A stretch of 55,005 nt of DNA from Altibacter sp. (GTDB taxonomy: Bacteria > Bacteroidota > Bacteroidia > Flavobacteriales > Flavobacteriaceae): the NCBI RefSeq assembly GCF_019913785.1, contig NZ_JAIOHK010000045.1, forward strand, positions 1 to 55,005, given 5' to 3'. The notes under the pieces were generated by a model. The model worked only from the letters and a program-made list of their open reading frames with translations. It was not told the origin of the DNA and made no database searches. The translations under genes and the position numbers were made by a program. Shown in pieces: positions 1-8,955 of this stretch; the stretch's first letter is position 1, and the number at the start of each line of letters is the position of its first letter.

Positions 1-87
1 CGCCTACACTTATTCAAGAAAATGACCAAGTTTATCCATGAAACCTTGGGCGATCCAAAGGAGCAACTTATTCAAATTAAGAACTAG
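1..87 (+). CDS. C-terminal end of a CDS, probably S9 (prolyl oligopeptidase/DPP-IV-type) peptidase
   Basis: The window opens inside a reading frame that gives 28 residues and ends with TAG at 85-87. The tail contains RLHLFKKMTKFI, which resembles the end of S9-family dipeptidyl peptidases of Bacteroidota as I remember them. The active site lies outside the window. A secreted peptidase just before two peptide transporters would make sense, as it would release the di- and tripeptides they import. The family call rests on a short tail and could be wrong; the presence of a gene end is better supported. Confidence 0.4.
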   Translation, partial: RLHLFKKMTKFIHETLGDPKEQLIQIKN

Positions 88-118
88 CAACTATAAATTC
101 TAACTAAATACAATCACT

Positions 119-1507
119 ATGTCGACAACTCTCCAAAATCAGAAACAACTATTTGGACATCCGGTAGGACTTTATGTCCTCTTTTTCACAGAAATGTGGG
201 AACGATTCTCTTATTACGGGATGCGTGCCATACTTGTATTATACCTTGTAGGGGCAACTACCGATGCTAATGCGGGATTGGGTTGGACGAATGGAGAAGC
301 CTTGGCTCTATACGGATGGTATACCATGTTAGTGTATGTGGCTTCTATTCCTGGTGGTTGGATCGCAGATAAGTTTTTAGGACAAAAGAAATCGGTGCTC
401 TATGGTGGGATACTCTTGGTTTTAGGACATAGTATTCTCGCTGTTGAAGAAATGTATGCTTTCTATACAGGTTTAGGTTTGATCATTGCCGGTGTGGGAT
501 TGTTGAAGCCGAATATTTCGACCATGGTAGGTGGTTTGTACCAACATGGCGATATCCGAAGAGATAAGGGTTTTACTATTTTTTATATAGGAATTAATAT
601 TGGTGCATTTCTATCCAGTTTGATCGTTGGTTATGTTGGAGAAGTACACGGTTGGCATTATGGTTTCGGATTGGCAGGAATTGGTATGGCCTTGGGTCTT
701 ATTCAGTATTTGGCAGGACAAAAACATTTAAAATTAGTGGGTAATTATACGGGTGCTTCAGAAAACGAAGAAGAAAAGGCGGCCATGAAGCGACCACTTA
801 CCAAGATTGAAAAAGACAGAGTAATTGTATTGTTTATATCCTTCTTATTGGTGATTGTTTTTTGGGGAGCCTTCGAACAAGCTGGAGGTTTAATGAATAT
901 CTATGCTTCAGAAAAAACCAACCGAATGTTGATGGGTTGGGAAGTTCCTGCATCATGGTTCCAATCGTTGAATGCCATGTTTATTATCTTCTTGGGGACA
1001 ACCGTAGCGGCCTATTGGGCATCTAGAAAACTAAAGGGAAAAATATCCTCATCATTGTTTAAGATGATCGTTGGGTTAATCATTATGGGTACAGGATTCT
1101 TCTTTATGACTGCCGCAGCAGGACAATATGAGTCTAATGGTTCTTCAGCAATGTATTGGTTAGTTTTGGCTTACTTATTCCATACCGTTGGTGAATTATG
1201 TATTTCTCCGGTGGCACTATCCTATATCACTAAGTTAGCTCCTCTAAAATATGCATCCTTAATGATGGGTGTTTATTTTGCAATGACCGGTTTCGGAAAC
1301 AAACTCGCCGGATTGTTGGGAGAAGCTTCAGAGAGCCTAGGTGAGTATACCATTTTTACTGGTATCGCAGTGTTTTGTGTGATTTTCGGACTACTCGTGA
1401 TGCTATTCAGAAAGAAATTAGAGCATCTTACACATGGTGCTGAAGACAACGAACGCGAGATGTTAGAAACCGAAGGTTACGAAGTAGCCGATAAGGATAT
1501 TAATTAA
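119..1507 (+). CDS. POT family proton-coupled di/tripeptide transporter (first of a tandem pair)
   Basis: This is an inner-membrane symporter of 462 residues that should bring in di- and tripeptides with protons. The POT signature ExxERFxYYG is at residues 25-34, with the proton-coupling glutamates and arginine present. The PTR2-type motif FYIGINIGAF is near residue 155, and GELCISPVALS lies in the C-terminal half. Hydrophobic segments run throughout, as expected for 12 or more helices. It starts with ATG 32 bases after the upstream peptidase tail, and the next transporter begins 21 bases after its stop, so the three are probably co-transcribed. Substrate size is inferred from the family. Confidence 0.93.
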   Translation: MSTTLQNQKQLFGHPVGLYVLFFTEMWERFSYYGMRAILVLYLVGATTDANAGLGWTNGEALALYGWYTMLVYVASIPGGWIADKFLGQKKSVLYGGILLVLGHSILAVEEMYAFYTGLGLIIAGVGLLKPNISTMVGGLYQHGDIRRDKGFTIFYIGINIGAFLSSLIVGYVGEVHGWHYGFGLAGIGMALGLIQYLAGQKHLKLVGNYTGASENEEEKAAMKRPLTKIEKDRVIVLFISFLLVIVFWGAFEQAGGLMNIYASEKTNRMLMGWEVPASWFQSLNAMFIIFLGTTVAAYWASRKLKGKISSSLFKMIVGLIIMGTGFFFMTAAAGQYESNGSSAMYWLVLAYLFHTVGELCISPVALSYITKLAPLKYASLMMGVYFAMTGFGNKLAGLLGEASESLGEYTIFTGIAVFCVIFGLLVMLFRKKLEHLTHGAEDNEREMLETEGYEVADKDIN

Positions 1508-1528
1508 TAGGTTTTAAATTTATATGTT

Positions 1529-3277
1529 ATGAATACAGACGTTGAAAATCTATTTAAAGATAAAGTTATAGGCCATCCGGCCGGACTATTTGTACTGTTC
1601 TTTACCGAAATGTGGGAGCGTTTTTCTTATTACGGAATGCGTGCCCTATTGGTGATGTTCTTTACGGCCTCTCTTTTGGATGGCGGTTGGGGTTGGCCTC
1701 GTGAACATGCCTTTGCTATTTTCGGCACCTATACTTCGTTGGTCTATCTCTCCACCTTATTGGGGGGTTATATGGCCGATAAGAAAATTGGCTATCGTTG
1801 GGCGGTGGTAATAGGCGCATTATTAATGACATTAGGGCATGCGTGCATGGCCTTGGAAACATCTTTCTTTATCTACACCGGTCTTACACTTTTGGTATTT
1901 GGAAGTGGTTTTTTTAAGCCGAATATGACCTCTATTATTTCTGAAATGTATGTCGACAAGCCCGAAAAGAAGGATGGTGCGTATACCATTTTTTATATGG
2001 GAGTGAATGCAGGCGCCTTTTTAGGTATATTGTTATGTGGTTACCTGGGAGAGAAAGTAGGCTGGAGCTGGGGATTTGGTGTGGCCGGTATCTTTATGTT
2101 GTTTGGCTTGCTACAGTTTTGGTTGGCTCAAAATATCTTTGGAAAGATTGGATTGAAACCGGTTAAAGCCGAAAAAATCGCAGAAGAACTACAAACCGAC
2201 GAAACCAAACTAAATCCGTTTACACCTTTCCAACTTGGACTTATAGTGATAGCGGCGATTTTAGGATTAGCCTGGATTTTAAACGATCCTGTTTCCAAGA
2301 TCAGCGAGGGAGCCTATAACCTTTTTGATTTTTCTGCCTTCGGACTTGATGGATCGAATCTTGTGATACTGGCCGCATTGTTGATTTTTATACTCTTGCT
2401 GGTCATAAGAATTCCTAAATATACTCGTATAATCCGTGATAGGATGCTCGCTGTGGTGTTCTTTGCCTTTATTACCATCTTCTTTTGGGCAATTTTTGAA
2501 CAAGCACCCGGTTCTTTAACCATTTTTGCAAGAGACTATACCCAACGTGTTTTAGAGGGTGATTCGGCTATGATTTTTAAAGTAGTAAACTCTTTGATGA
2601 CGCTAATACCTTTGGGAATTATTTCATGGGTATTGTGGTTGTTATTTAAGAAGACCTTTGCAAAATATGCGGCTTCTAATATCTTCTTAGCAACGAGTTT
2701 CGTCATTATTTGGGGAATCGCGATATGGATGCTGTATACCGAATTTTTAAAGGATATTGCTGAAGTACCTGCCTCTTGGTTTGGTGTGTTAAACTCTTTG
2801 TTTATAATCGCGATGGCACCCTTATTTTCTAAATGGTGGGAAAGCAAATACAATCCTAACGCCAATATGAAATATGCCTTAGGAATGATACTCCTGGGGA
2901 TCGGGATGGCCTGTGTTGCCATTGGTGCTGGAGACATTGCCGTAGGAGCCGAAACGGCTAAAGTTAGTATGATATGGTTGATCCTAGTATACTTTTTCCA
3001 CACCATGGGTGAACTTTGTGTCTCACCGGTAGCCTTGTCCTACGTGAGTAAACTGGTGCCCGGACGTATGATAGCCATGATGTTTGGTATTTGGTATTTG
3101 GCAGTTGCTATTGGAATGAAGTTGGCCGGTGTCTTTGGAGAAGCCTCCGAAGGTATTGCTCAAACAGAAGGACTGAGTTACTTCTTCTGGTTATTGACAG
3201 CCGTTGCAGTAGGGCTTGGAGTCTTGTCTGCCTTACTGTATCCTGTAATCAAAAAACTAATGCACGGAGTGCGTTAA
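1529..3277 (+). CDS. POT family peptide transporter (second of the tandem pair, longer paralog)
   Basis: This 582-residue membrane protein opens with the same HPAGLFVLFFTEMWERFSYYG region as its upstream neighbour, so the pair looks like an ancient duplication. It has the FYMGVNAGAF and GELCVSPVALSYVSK motifs of the family. It is about 120 residues longer. The extra sequence sits in the middle (roughly residues 215-350 and 370-410) and includes additional hydrophobic segments, as in POT members with 14 helices. A strong terminator follows 16 bases after the stop, closing the operon. The two paralogs may differ in substrate preference; the sequence does not show how. Confidence 0.92.
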   Translation: MNTDVENLFKDKVIGHPAGLFVLFFTEMWERFSYYGMRALLVMFFTASLLDGGWGWPREHAFAIFGTYTSLVYLSTLLGGYMADKKIGYRWAVVIGALLMTLGHACMALETSFFIYTGLTLLVFGSGFFKPNMTSIISEMYVDKPEKKDGAYTIFYMGVNAGAFLGILLCGYLGEKVGWSWGFGVAGIFMLFGLLQFWLAQNIFGKIGLKPVKAEKIAEELQTDETKLNPFTPFQLGLIVIAAILGLAWILNDPVSKISEGAYNLFDFSAFGLDGSNLVILAALLIFILLLVIRIPKYTRIIRDRMLAVVFFAFITIFFWAIFEQAPGSLTIFARDYTQRVLEGDSAMIFKVVNSLMTLIPLGIISWVLWLLFKKTFAKYAASNIFLATSFVIIWGIAIWMLYTEFLKDIAEVPASWFGVLNSLFIIAMAPLFSKWWESKYNPNANMKYALGMILLGIGMACVAIGAGDIAVGAETAKVSMIWLILVYFFHTMGELCVSPVALSYVSKLVPGRMIAMMFGIWYLAVAIGMKLAGVFGEASEGIAQTEGLSYFFWLLTAVAVGLGVLSALLYPVIKKLMHGVR

Positions 3278-3293
3278 ACACAATACAAATCGT

Positions 3294-3325
3294 AAAAAAA
3301 CGTTCCATTTTGTGGAACGTTTTTT
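3294..3325 (+). terminator. Rho-independent terminator after the peptide transporters
   Basis: The stem CGTTCCA/TGGAACG (3301-3307 with 3313-3319) has a 5-base loop. It is flanked by a run of A and followed by six T, so the A and T tracts lengthen the stem. It lies just after the second POT gene and before the thioredoxin gene. Confidence 0.9.
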
Positions 3326-3356
3326 GTTATAAGATTTTAGACCAAATATAGTTGCA

Positions 3357-3890
3357 ATGAAGAAATATCTACTGTTCGTATTACTTTTAACGATTACAAG
3401 TGTGTCTGCCCAGCAGATCAACTGGATGACTATGAATGACGCCTTGGCCGCACAGAAGAGACAGCCCAAAAAGATTTTTATGGATGTTTACACCACCTGG
3501 TGTGGCCCCTGTAAATTATTGGACAAGAACACCTTTAGTGATAAGGATGTGATCGAATTTATCAATAAGAATTACTACGCCGTAAAGTTTAACGCCGAAG
3601 GCACAGAAAAGATCACTTTTCAGGATTTTACCTATACCAATCCGAATTATCAGGAAGGTAGAAAGGGACGCAACGCAACGCATTTCTTTGCCGATGCCTT
3701 AAAACTTAGAGGCTATCCAAGTTTAGTTTTCTTTAAGGAAGATGGAGAGCTTATACAGGCCGTGCCCGGGTATAAAACACCACAACAATTAGAGATCTAT
3801 CTTAAAATGATCGCCAATGATGATTATAAGAAACTTACAACCGCAGAGGCCTGGCAAAAGTATCAGGATAATTTTAAGTATACCTTTTAA
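3357..3890 (+). CDS. Exported thioredoxin-family protein
   Basis: This 177-residue protein has a signal peptide (about residues 1-19, ending SVSAQ) and a thioredoxin fold with the redox motif WCGPC (Cys49 and Cys52). The cis-proline is in RGYPSLVFF (Pro121). It should act as a periplasmic disulfide reductase or exchange protein. The segment between the two motifs is longer than in classic thioredoxin, as in the thioredoxin_7 type common in Bacteroidota. It is a single gene between a terminator and the convergent comEC-like gene; its partner cannot be read from the context. Confidence 0.88.
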   Translation: MKKYLLFVLLLTITSVSAQQINWMTMNDALAAQKRQPKKIFMDVYTTWCGPCKLLDKNTFSDKDVIEFINKNYYAVKFNAEGTEKITFQDFTYTNPNYQEGRKGRNATHFFADALKLRGYPSLVFFKEDGELIQAVPGYKTPQQLEIYLKMIANDDYKKLTTAEAWQKYQDNFKYTF

Positions 3891-3911
3891 GAAATAGAAT
3901 TACGATATACG

Positions 3912-5939
3912 CTACTCTAAGACAAATGCTCCTTTTGAACCGGTATGGTGAAAAGGGAGTTTTCTTTTTTCACAGGTCGTTCTCCAACGAGACACATAGG
4001 AGGGATAATTGCTACCATCTGCCACAATCAAATCTGGCTGTAGGGAATCCAGCAATCGATCGAGATGTAGTTTAGGACTTTTGGTGAATACGACGATATC
4101 AATAGGTTCTGAAGTTGGATAAACGCCCAAACTATCCAAAATCAGTATTTTTTTATTCTTAAACCTAAGGTATAACGGAATGGCTGTTTCTGAAATTTGG
4201 GTAATGTGTTGTGCCACCAGATAACTTTTTATCGGATACTTATTTTTTTGATTCGAAGTCGTATCACTTCCGAATAAAAGCAAGCTCTCACCATTTTTGT
4301 AGCCAAGAAGAGTTTGTCGGTTTTTCTGAAATACCACCAGCTGCTGCTGTGAGTAGTGTTTCTTTTCGAACAGGAGGACTCCAAAAAATAAACCGAGACA
4401 CAGCAAATTGTAAATCAAACGGCGGGGACTGAATTTTTTCCACATGAGCAGCAGGGAGGTGATGACTAAATAACTCGTAATTACCCTTGCTTCTGAAAAG
4501 GAGATATCTTCAAATAAAAAGGCCTCCTGTTGGGCAATCCAACCAATAAAACGGTTCAGCAATTCAACCAAGAAATTAAAAGAAGTTGTAATGGCTTCAG
4601 GAAGTATATTGAAGGCAGCGAGGACCACCACAACGATGCCTCCCATCAATAAGAGACCCAATAGGGGGAGTACAACTAAATTTGTCAACAAGAACAATCC
4701 CGGGAATTGATGAAAATAATACAGGCTAAGGGGAACTATCCCCAACTGTGCCGCCATGGTAACCGTAAAAATGCTCCAAACCTTTTTTAACAGGTAATTC
4801 TTGGGAAAATACATTTGGTATAGCTTAGGCTGTATCCAAAGTATAAAGAATACGGCGAGGTAGCTCAATTGAAATCCAACATGAAATAGCCAATGCGGGG
4901 TGATAAGCAATAGTGTGAAATAAGAAAGAAACAAGGTGTTAATACTATTGGTAGGCCGTCGACTAGCCTTTGCAATACTGAAGAATGAAAACATAGTAAC
5001 GGCACGTACAACCGAAGGTGACAAACCCGCAACCAGGGCAAAACACCAAAGTAGACACAGGATGAAAAGGCTTTTGAATAAAGCTCCCCTTCGAAAGCGG
5101 TTTAAGGGGCCTAATAAACCCGATAGCAATACATATAAAATACCTACGTGCAATCCTGAAACCGCCAAAATGTGAATGGCTCCTGCTGCTGCGTAGGCTT
5201 CATAGACTTCCTTGTCGATATCGTTGCGGTATCCCAGTACCAATGCTTGAACAATGGCTCTTTCATCTGTTTTTAATTTTGTTTCTTGAAGTTTTTCTAT
5301 CAATTGACTTCGGAAGGTTTCGGCCAAACCACGAAGGGTCCAGATGCCACTCAAGCTTGTTATAATATCACCTGAAGCTATCCTAAGTTGATGATGTACG
5401 TCCAAGGTTTTTAGATAGTTTGAATAGTTAAACTGATACGGATTGAGCGGTTCAGGGACTTCTACTACTTCAGAAACGACTAAGAGGATATCATCGATGG
5501 TGAATCGAACATTCGAACTATCTTTTTGAACATTAAGGAGCACCCTTCCGGACGTTTTTTTACCATCCAAGACGGCTACTTGGGCTATATATTTTTGATT
5601 AAAAAGATCCGGTTTAAGCACTTCTTTAATTTTTAGCTGAAGCGTTTGAGGAGTATTTACAACAATCGTTTTGGCATAATGGTTCGGTTGAAATTCGGGT
5701 AGGCGAAGGCTGTAGTTTAAAGCGCCTATACAAAAAAAACAGCAATAGGCGCTAATTCCGAAGAAAACAGAAGGCTGAAGTTGCCTTTTTGAAGTAAACC
5801 AACTAACAAGGAGTAGCGCAAAACTACCTATTGCGATGAAAAAAATAACAGAAGGGGAAAAAGGGAAATAGTGGGCAACAATGATTCCCAGTGTGAGGAA
5901 AATCGAAAGTTTTACAACCGTATAGTTAATAAATTTCAT
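3912..5939 (-). CDS. ComEC/Rec2-type membrane protein
   Basis: This 675-residue polytopic membrane protein matches the family that moves single-stranded DNA across the inner membrane during natural transformation. After two N-terminal helices comes an OB-like exterior domain (about residues 80-200). The Competence domain follows, with HILAVSGLHVG and AGLSPSVVRAV. The C-terminal region (about 545-675) corresponds to the metallo-beta-lactamase-like domain but is short. I see no HxHxDH motif in it, so the putative nuclease activity may be absent. It is the last gene of the surE-lpxB-NlpC run, 56 bases after the NlpC/P60 stop. Confidence 0.88.
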   Translation of the reverse strand: MKFINYTVVKLSIFLTLGIIVAHYFPFSPSVIFFIAIGSFALLLVSWFTSKRQLQPSVFFGISAYCCFFCIGALNYSLRLPEFQPNHYAKTIVVNTPQTLQLKIKEVLKPDLFNQKYIAQVAVLDGKKTSGRVLLNVQKDSSNVRFTIDDILLVVSEVVEVPEPLNPYQFNYSNYLKTLDVHHQLRIASGDIITSLSGIWTLRGLAETFRSQLIEKLQETKLKTDERAIVQALVLGYRNDIDKEVYEAYAAAGAIHILAVSGLHVGILYVLLSGLLGPLNRFRRGALFKSLFILCLLWCFALVAGLSPSVVRAVTMFSFFSIAKASRRPTNSINTLFLSYFTLLLITPHWLFHVGFQLSYLAVFFILWIQPKLYQMYFPKNYLLKKVWSIFTVTMAAQLGIVPLSLYYFHQFPGLFLLTNLVVLPLLGLLLMGGIVVVVLAAFNILPEAITTSFNFLVELLNRFIGWIAQQEAFLFEDISFSEARVITSYLVITSLLLMWKKFSPRRLIYNLLCLGLFFGVLLFEKKHYSQQQLVVFQKNRQTLLGYKNGESLLLFGSDTTSNQKNKYPIKSYLVAQHITQISETAIPLYLRFKNKKILILDSLGVYPTSEPIDIVVFTKSPKLHLDRLLDSLQPDLIVADGSNYPSYVSRWRTTCEKRKLPFHHTGSKGAFVLE

Positions 5940-5995
5940 CCCAGTATTCTAAACAATGTTTAAAATAAACCGGGAAGCTGCTCTAAGATACGAGT

Positions 5996-6574
5996 TTAAA
6001 TAATACGGCGTACTTCCACAAAGGCCTTTTTCCAGTATGCCTCTTCCATGGACGAAATAATCACGCCTCTCGATGTGGTAGAATGAATAAAGAAGATCTC
6101 GCCTCGCTTGTTCTCAACGACCAAGCCTACATGATTAATAGTGTTTCGCTTGCTTGTTTTAAAAAAGACCAAATCGCCGCTTATAACTTCTTTCAATGAT
6201 ACAGAAACACCTTTTGTAGCCATATCTCTTGAAATACGGGGCATCAATATGTCTTGTTTCTTGAATACTGTATAAACCAAACCGGAGCAATCCATTCCTT
6301 TCTCGGTTGTTCCTCCAAATTTATAACGCGTACCCTCAAACGATTTCGCATCATTGATAAGGTTATCTACAAATGCAGCATTGGTTGAAGCTTCGGTTGC
6401 TTCGGAGGCATCTCTGACCTTTTTTACGCGTACAGCTCTATTGGATTTTCCCGTTGTGGTCTTGTTCGAGGCATTTTCAATATTGATAACATCTTTGGTC
6501 GAAGTGGTAGATCGCGATCCTCCACAGGAGGCGAAAAAAACAGCAAGTAGGGCAAGCAGGAATAGTTTATTCAT
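5996..6574 (-). CDS. NlpC/P60 (C40) lipoprotein, peptidoglycan endopeptidase
   Basis: This 192-residue protein has a lipoprotein signal peptide (lipobox FASC, Cys17) and a low-complexity linker to about residue 70. A C-terminal NlpC/P60 domain follows, with catalytic Cys96 in MDCSGLV, His148 in NHVGLV and His164 as the likely third residue. It should cut peptide cross-links of peptidoglycan from the outer or inner membrane. I start it at the ATG at 6574; an in-frame TTG nine bases upstream only adds three residues before the signal peptide. It lies between lpxB and comEC on the same strand. Confidence 0.9.
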   Translation of the reverse strand: MNKLFLLALLAVFFASCGGSRSTTSTKDVINIENASNKTTTGKSNRAVRVKKVRDASEATEASTNAAFVDNLINDAKSFEGTRYKFGGTTEKGMDCSGLVYTVFKKQDILMPRISRDMATKGVSVSLKEVISGDLVFFKTSKRNTINHVGLVVENKRGEIFFIHSTTSRGVIISSMEEAYWKKAFVEVRRII

Positions 6575-6619
6575 AGAGGGCAAATTCCTTTTCTTGCTAT
6601 AAAACTATAAAAAATTTAC

Positions 6620-7738
6620 TTATGTTTTAGAAATCGCTTCAAAAATTAGCTGGGCTGTTTTTTCACTCGCGCCTTTCCCACCCAGTTTTTTTTCAAGATC
6701 GTAGTATTCTAAAAAGAGGGTGGCTCGTACGTAAGGATCTAAAATATGAGTCAATTCTGTTTTCAACTGCTTCGCATTAAACTGGGCTTGTATTAGCTCT
6801 GTAACGACCTGTTTATCTAAAATAAGATTGACGAGTGAAATATACTTCAGTTTGATCACCCGTTTGGCAATTTCATAAGAGATGCGACTTCCCTTATAAC
6901 AGACCACCTGAGGTATTTTAAACAAAGCGGTTTCTAAGGTTGCAGTACCCGAAGTAACCAAGGCGGCTTCCGAAATGCTTAGCAGATCGTAGGTTTTGTT
7001 TAGCAATAAATGTACATTTTGTCGCTGAATAAAGGGCTGGTAAAATGCGGCTTCCTGACTAGGAGCCCCTGCAATGACGAACTGATAGTCCGTAAAATCT
7101 TCTACAATAGAAAGCATGACATGCAGCATTTTTGATATCTCTTGCTTTCTACTTCCAGGGAGAAGCGCAATGATTGGGCGTTCATCCCAGCCCTGCTCTT
7201 CTTTAAAAACGTTGGGGTGTACTTGTTTTCTATTGGATATAGCGTCGATGAGCGGATGCCCCACAAAATGTACTGGAAAATCATGCTTCTTTTCGTAAAA
7301 ATCCTTTTCGAAAGGAAGAATGACATACATCGCATCCACATCGCGCTTTATGTCCTTAATGCGCCCTTCTTTCCAGGCCCATATCTGTGGAGAAATATAA
7401 TAGTGTGTTTGGTATCCTCGTTTTTTGGCCCACTTTGCAATACGCAGGTTAAAGCCGGGATAGTCGATAAAAATGATCACATCTGGATTGAAAGTAGCAA
7501 TATCCGTTTTACACAATTTGATATTCTTTAAAATGGTACCCAGATTGAGTATCACTTCAATGAATCCCATAAAAGCCAGATCGCGATAATGTTTTACCAA
7601 TTCACCTTGAGCTTGTTGCATAAGGTCACCTCCCCAACACCTGAAGGATGCTTCGGGATCTTGTTTCCTTAGCTCCTTCATGAGGTTTGCTCCGTGCAGA
7701 TCGCCCGAAGCTTCTCCGGCTATAAGGTAATACTTCAT
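6620..7738 (-). CDS. lpxB: Lipid-A-disaccharide synthase
   Basis: LpxB is a glycosyltransferase that joins UDP-2,3-diacylglucosamine to lipid X to make the lipid A disaccharide, at the inner face of the inner membrane. The 372-residue protein has the family N-terminus GEASGDLHGA (residues 8-17) and LPGSRKQEI in the second half. The length is normal. Its ATG immediately follows the stop of the small membrane protein upstream (no gap), so translation is probably coupled. The order surE, small membrane protein, lpxB is, to my knowledge, common in Flavobacteriia. Confidence 0.96.
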   Translation of the reverse strand: MKYYLIAGEASGDLHGANLMKELRKQDPEASFRCWGGDLMQQAQGELVKHYRDLAFMGFIEVILNLGTILKNIKLCKTDIATFNPDVIIFIDYPGFNLRIAKWAKKRGYQTHYYISPQIWAWKEGRIKDIKRDVDAMYVILPFEKDFYEKKHDFPVHFVGHPLIDAISNRKQVHPNVFKEEQGWDERPIIALLPGSRKQEISKMLHVMLSIVEDFTDYQFVIAGAPSQEAAFYQPFIQRQNVHLLLNKTYDLLSISEAALVTSGTATLETALFKIPQVVCYKGSRISYEIAKRVIKLKYISLVNLILDKQVVTELIQAQFNAKQLKTELTHILDPYVRATLFLEYYDLEKKLGGKGASEKTAQLIFEAISKT

Positions 7739-8038
7739 CTAATAAAACTTTGAGATCAATATGATAATAGCAGCAACCAAGGTAGCTAATACCACGCCGC
7801 GGGCTCTATAGTATTGTTTCTTTTTCAGAAAAACAAAGAAAACCACAAAATTGAGCAAGGCACCCAGGGCGATAATATTACCAAGAAGATCTTGTTCGAG
7901 AGCAACCAGATAGGTACTTTCAATGCTTAAGTCTTTTGTTTTAGATAAAAAGAAAAGGTATAAATAGCTACCTGCTAGATTTGAAATCAATCCAAAAAGC
8001 AATCCGACCCCTATTTCTTTGGCGATTTGCTGCTTCAT
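7739..8038 (-). CDS. Small membrane protein between surE and lpxB, function unknown
   Basis: This 99-residue protein has about three hydrophobic segments (near residues 10-30, 50-72 and 80-97) and a basic stretch, KKKQYYRAR. I do not recognise a named domain. Its ATG overlaps the surE stop as ATGA (8035-8038) and its stop touches the lpxB start. The three genes are therefore tightly coupled, which argues that it is a real gene, perhaps involved in envelope or lipid A metabolism. That role is inference from position only. Confidence 0.75.
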   Translation of the reverse strand: MKQQIAKEIGVGLLFGLISNLAGSYLYLFFLSKTKDLSIESTYLVALEQDLLGNIIALGALLNFVVFFVFLKKKQYYRARGVVLATLVAAIIILISKFY

Positions 8039-8814
8039 GATAAATCCCAGGTATTTAAATCCCCAATTGCATGATGTGCTGTTAGGTCAAATTGAACCGG
8101 AACCACCGAAACGTAACCGTTGTGCAGCGCCCACTCATCGGTGTCTTCCCCTTTATCTTCATTTACAAATTTTCCGGTGAGCCAATAATATTCACGCCCT
8201 AAAGGATTCATGCGTTTATCAAATTCCTCTTCCCAATGCGCATTGGCCTGCCTGCAAACCTTGATGCCCTTGATACTATCTCCGTTTAATTTTGGGATAT
8301 TCACGTTCAAGACCACCCCTTTTGGCAGCCCATTTTGAAGACATTGGGTAGCGATGGCCCGAATAAATTTCTTACTGGGTTCAAAATTGGCTTCCAGATT
8401 ATAATCCAACAAGGAGAACCCGATGGAAGGAATACCTAGTGTGCCGGCTTCCACCGCTGCACTCATGGTGCCGCTATAAATTACATTGATGGACGAATTG
8501 CTCCCGTGATTGACACCACTAACGCAAAGATCGGGTTTGCGCTTAAGAATTTCATTCACTGCTAATTTAACACAGTCTACCGGTGTACCACTACAGCTGT
8601 ATTCGGTTTGAGGTGCATCTTTCTCGACCTTAAGGCTGTCACAATACAAGGTGCTGTTGATAGTAATAGCATGACCCATACCACTTTGAGGAGAGTCCGG
8701 AGCCACCACGCATACATCGCCAAGCGTATTCATCACCTCGATAAGAGCGCGAATCCCTGGAGCGGTAATACCGTCATCATTAGTAACGAGAATAAGAGGT
8801 CTGTTTTTTGGCAT
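8035..8814 (-). CDS. surE: 5'/3'-nucleotidase SurE
   Basis: SurE is a metal-dependent phosphatase acting on nucleoside 5'- and 3'-monophosphates. The protein has 259 residues from the chosen ATG and begins with LVTNDDG (metal-binding Asp13 and Asp14), followed by SGVNHGSN. The start at 8814 is preferred over an in-frame GTG at 8844. The extra ten residues are not typical of the family, and a good promoter -7 element (8834-8841) lies inside that extension. First gene of a five-gene minus-strand run. Confidence 0.95.
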   Translation of the reverse strand: MPKNRPLILVTNDDGITAPGIRALIEVMNTLGDVCVVAPDSPQSGMGHAITINSTLYCDSLKVEKDAPQTEYSCSGTPVDCVKLAVNEILKRKPDLCVSGVNHGSNSSINVIYSGTMSAAVEAGTLGIPSIGFSLLDYNLEANFEPSKKFIRAIATQCLQNGLPKGVVLNVNIPKLNGDSIKGIKVCRQANAHWEEEFDKRMNPLGREYYWLTGKFVNEDKGEDTDEWALHNGYVSVVPVQFDLTAHHAIGDLNTWDLS

Positions 8815-8833
8815 TGAAGTGAATTTTAAAAAA

Positions 8834-8841
8834 CAAAAATA
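8834..8841 (-). promoter_or_regulatory. Promoter -7 element of surE
   Basis: Read on the minus strand this is TATTTTTG, a full match to the Bacteroidota -7 consensus TAnnTTTG. It lies about 20 bases upstream of the surE ATG. The -33 box is not clear. The position implies a short leader. Confidence 0.55.
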
Positions 8842-8905
8842 CACATTTTATAGGCGTTGTTATAATTAGTTTGTTTAACAAAAAATTAGTATCATTATAA
8901 CTTGA

Positions 8906-8921
8906 TGGCACGGTTTTTTCT
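8906..8921 (+). promoter_or_regulatory. Sigma-54-like -24/-12 sequence before the tail-specific protease
   Basis: The sequence TGGCACGGTTTTTTCT has a perfect -24 box TGGCAC. At the correct spacing it has TTTCT where the consensus is TTGCW, so the -12 G is a T. A start site would fall near 8932, giving a leader of about 24 bases before the ATG at 8956. It is a near match, not a full one. Confidence 0.35.
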
Positions 8922-8955
8922 ATAATTTAGGAGACTCAAATTTAAGACGATTGAT

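Noticed and set aside
8814-8844. A longer SurE start at GTG 8844.
   Set aside because: A full promoter -7 match lies inside it and the added residues are not family-like.
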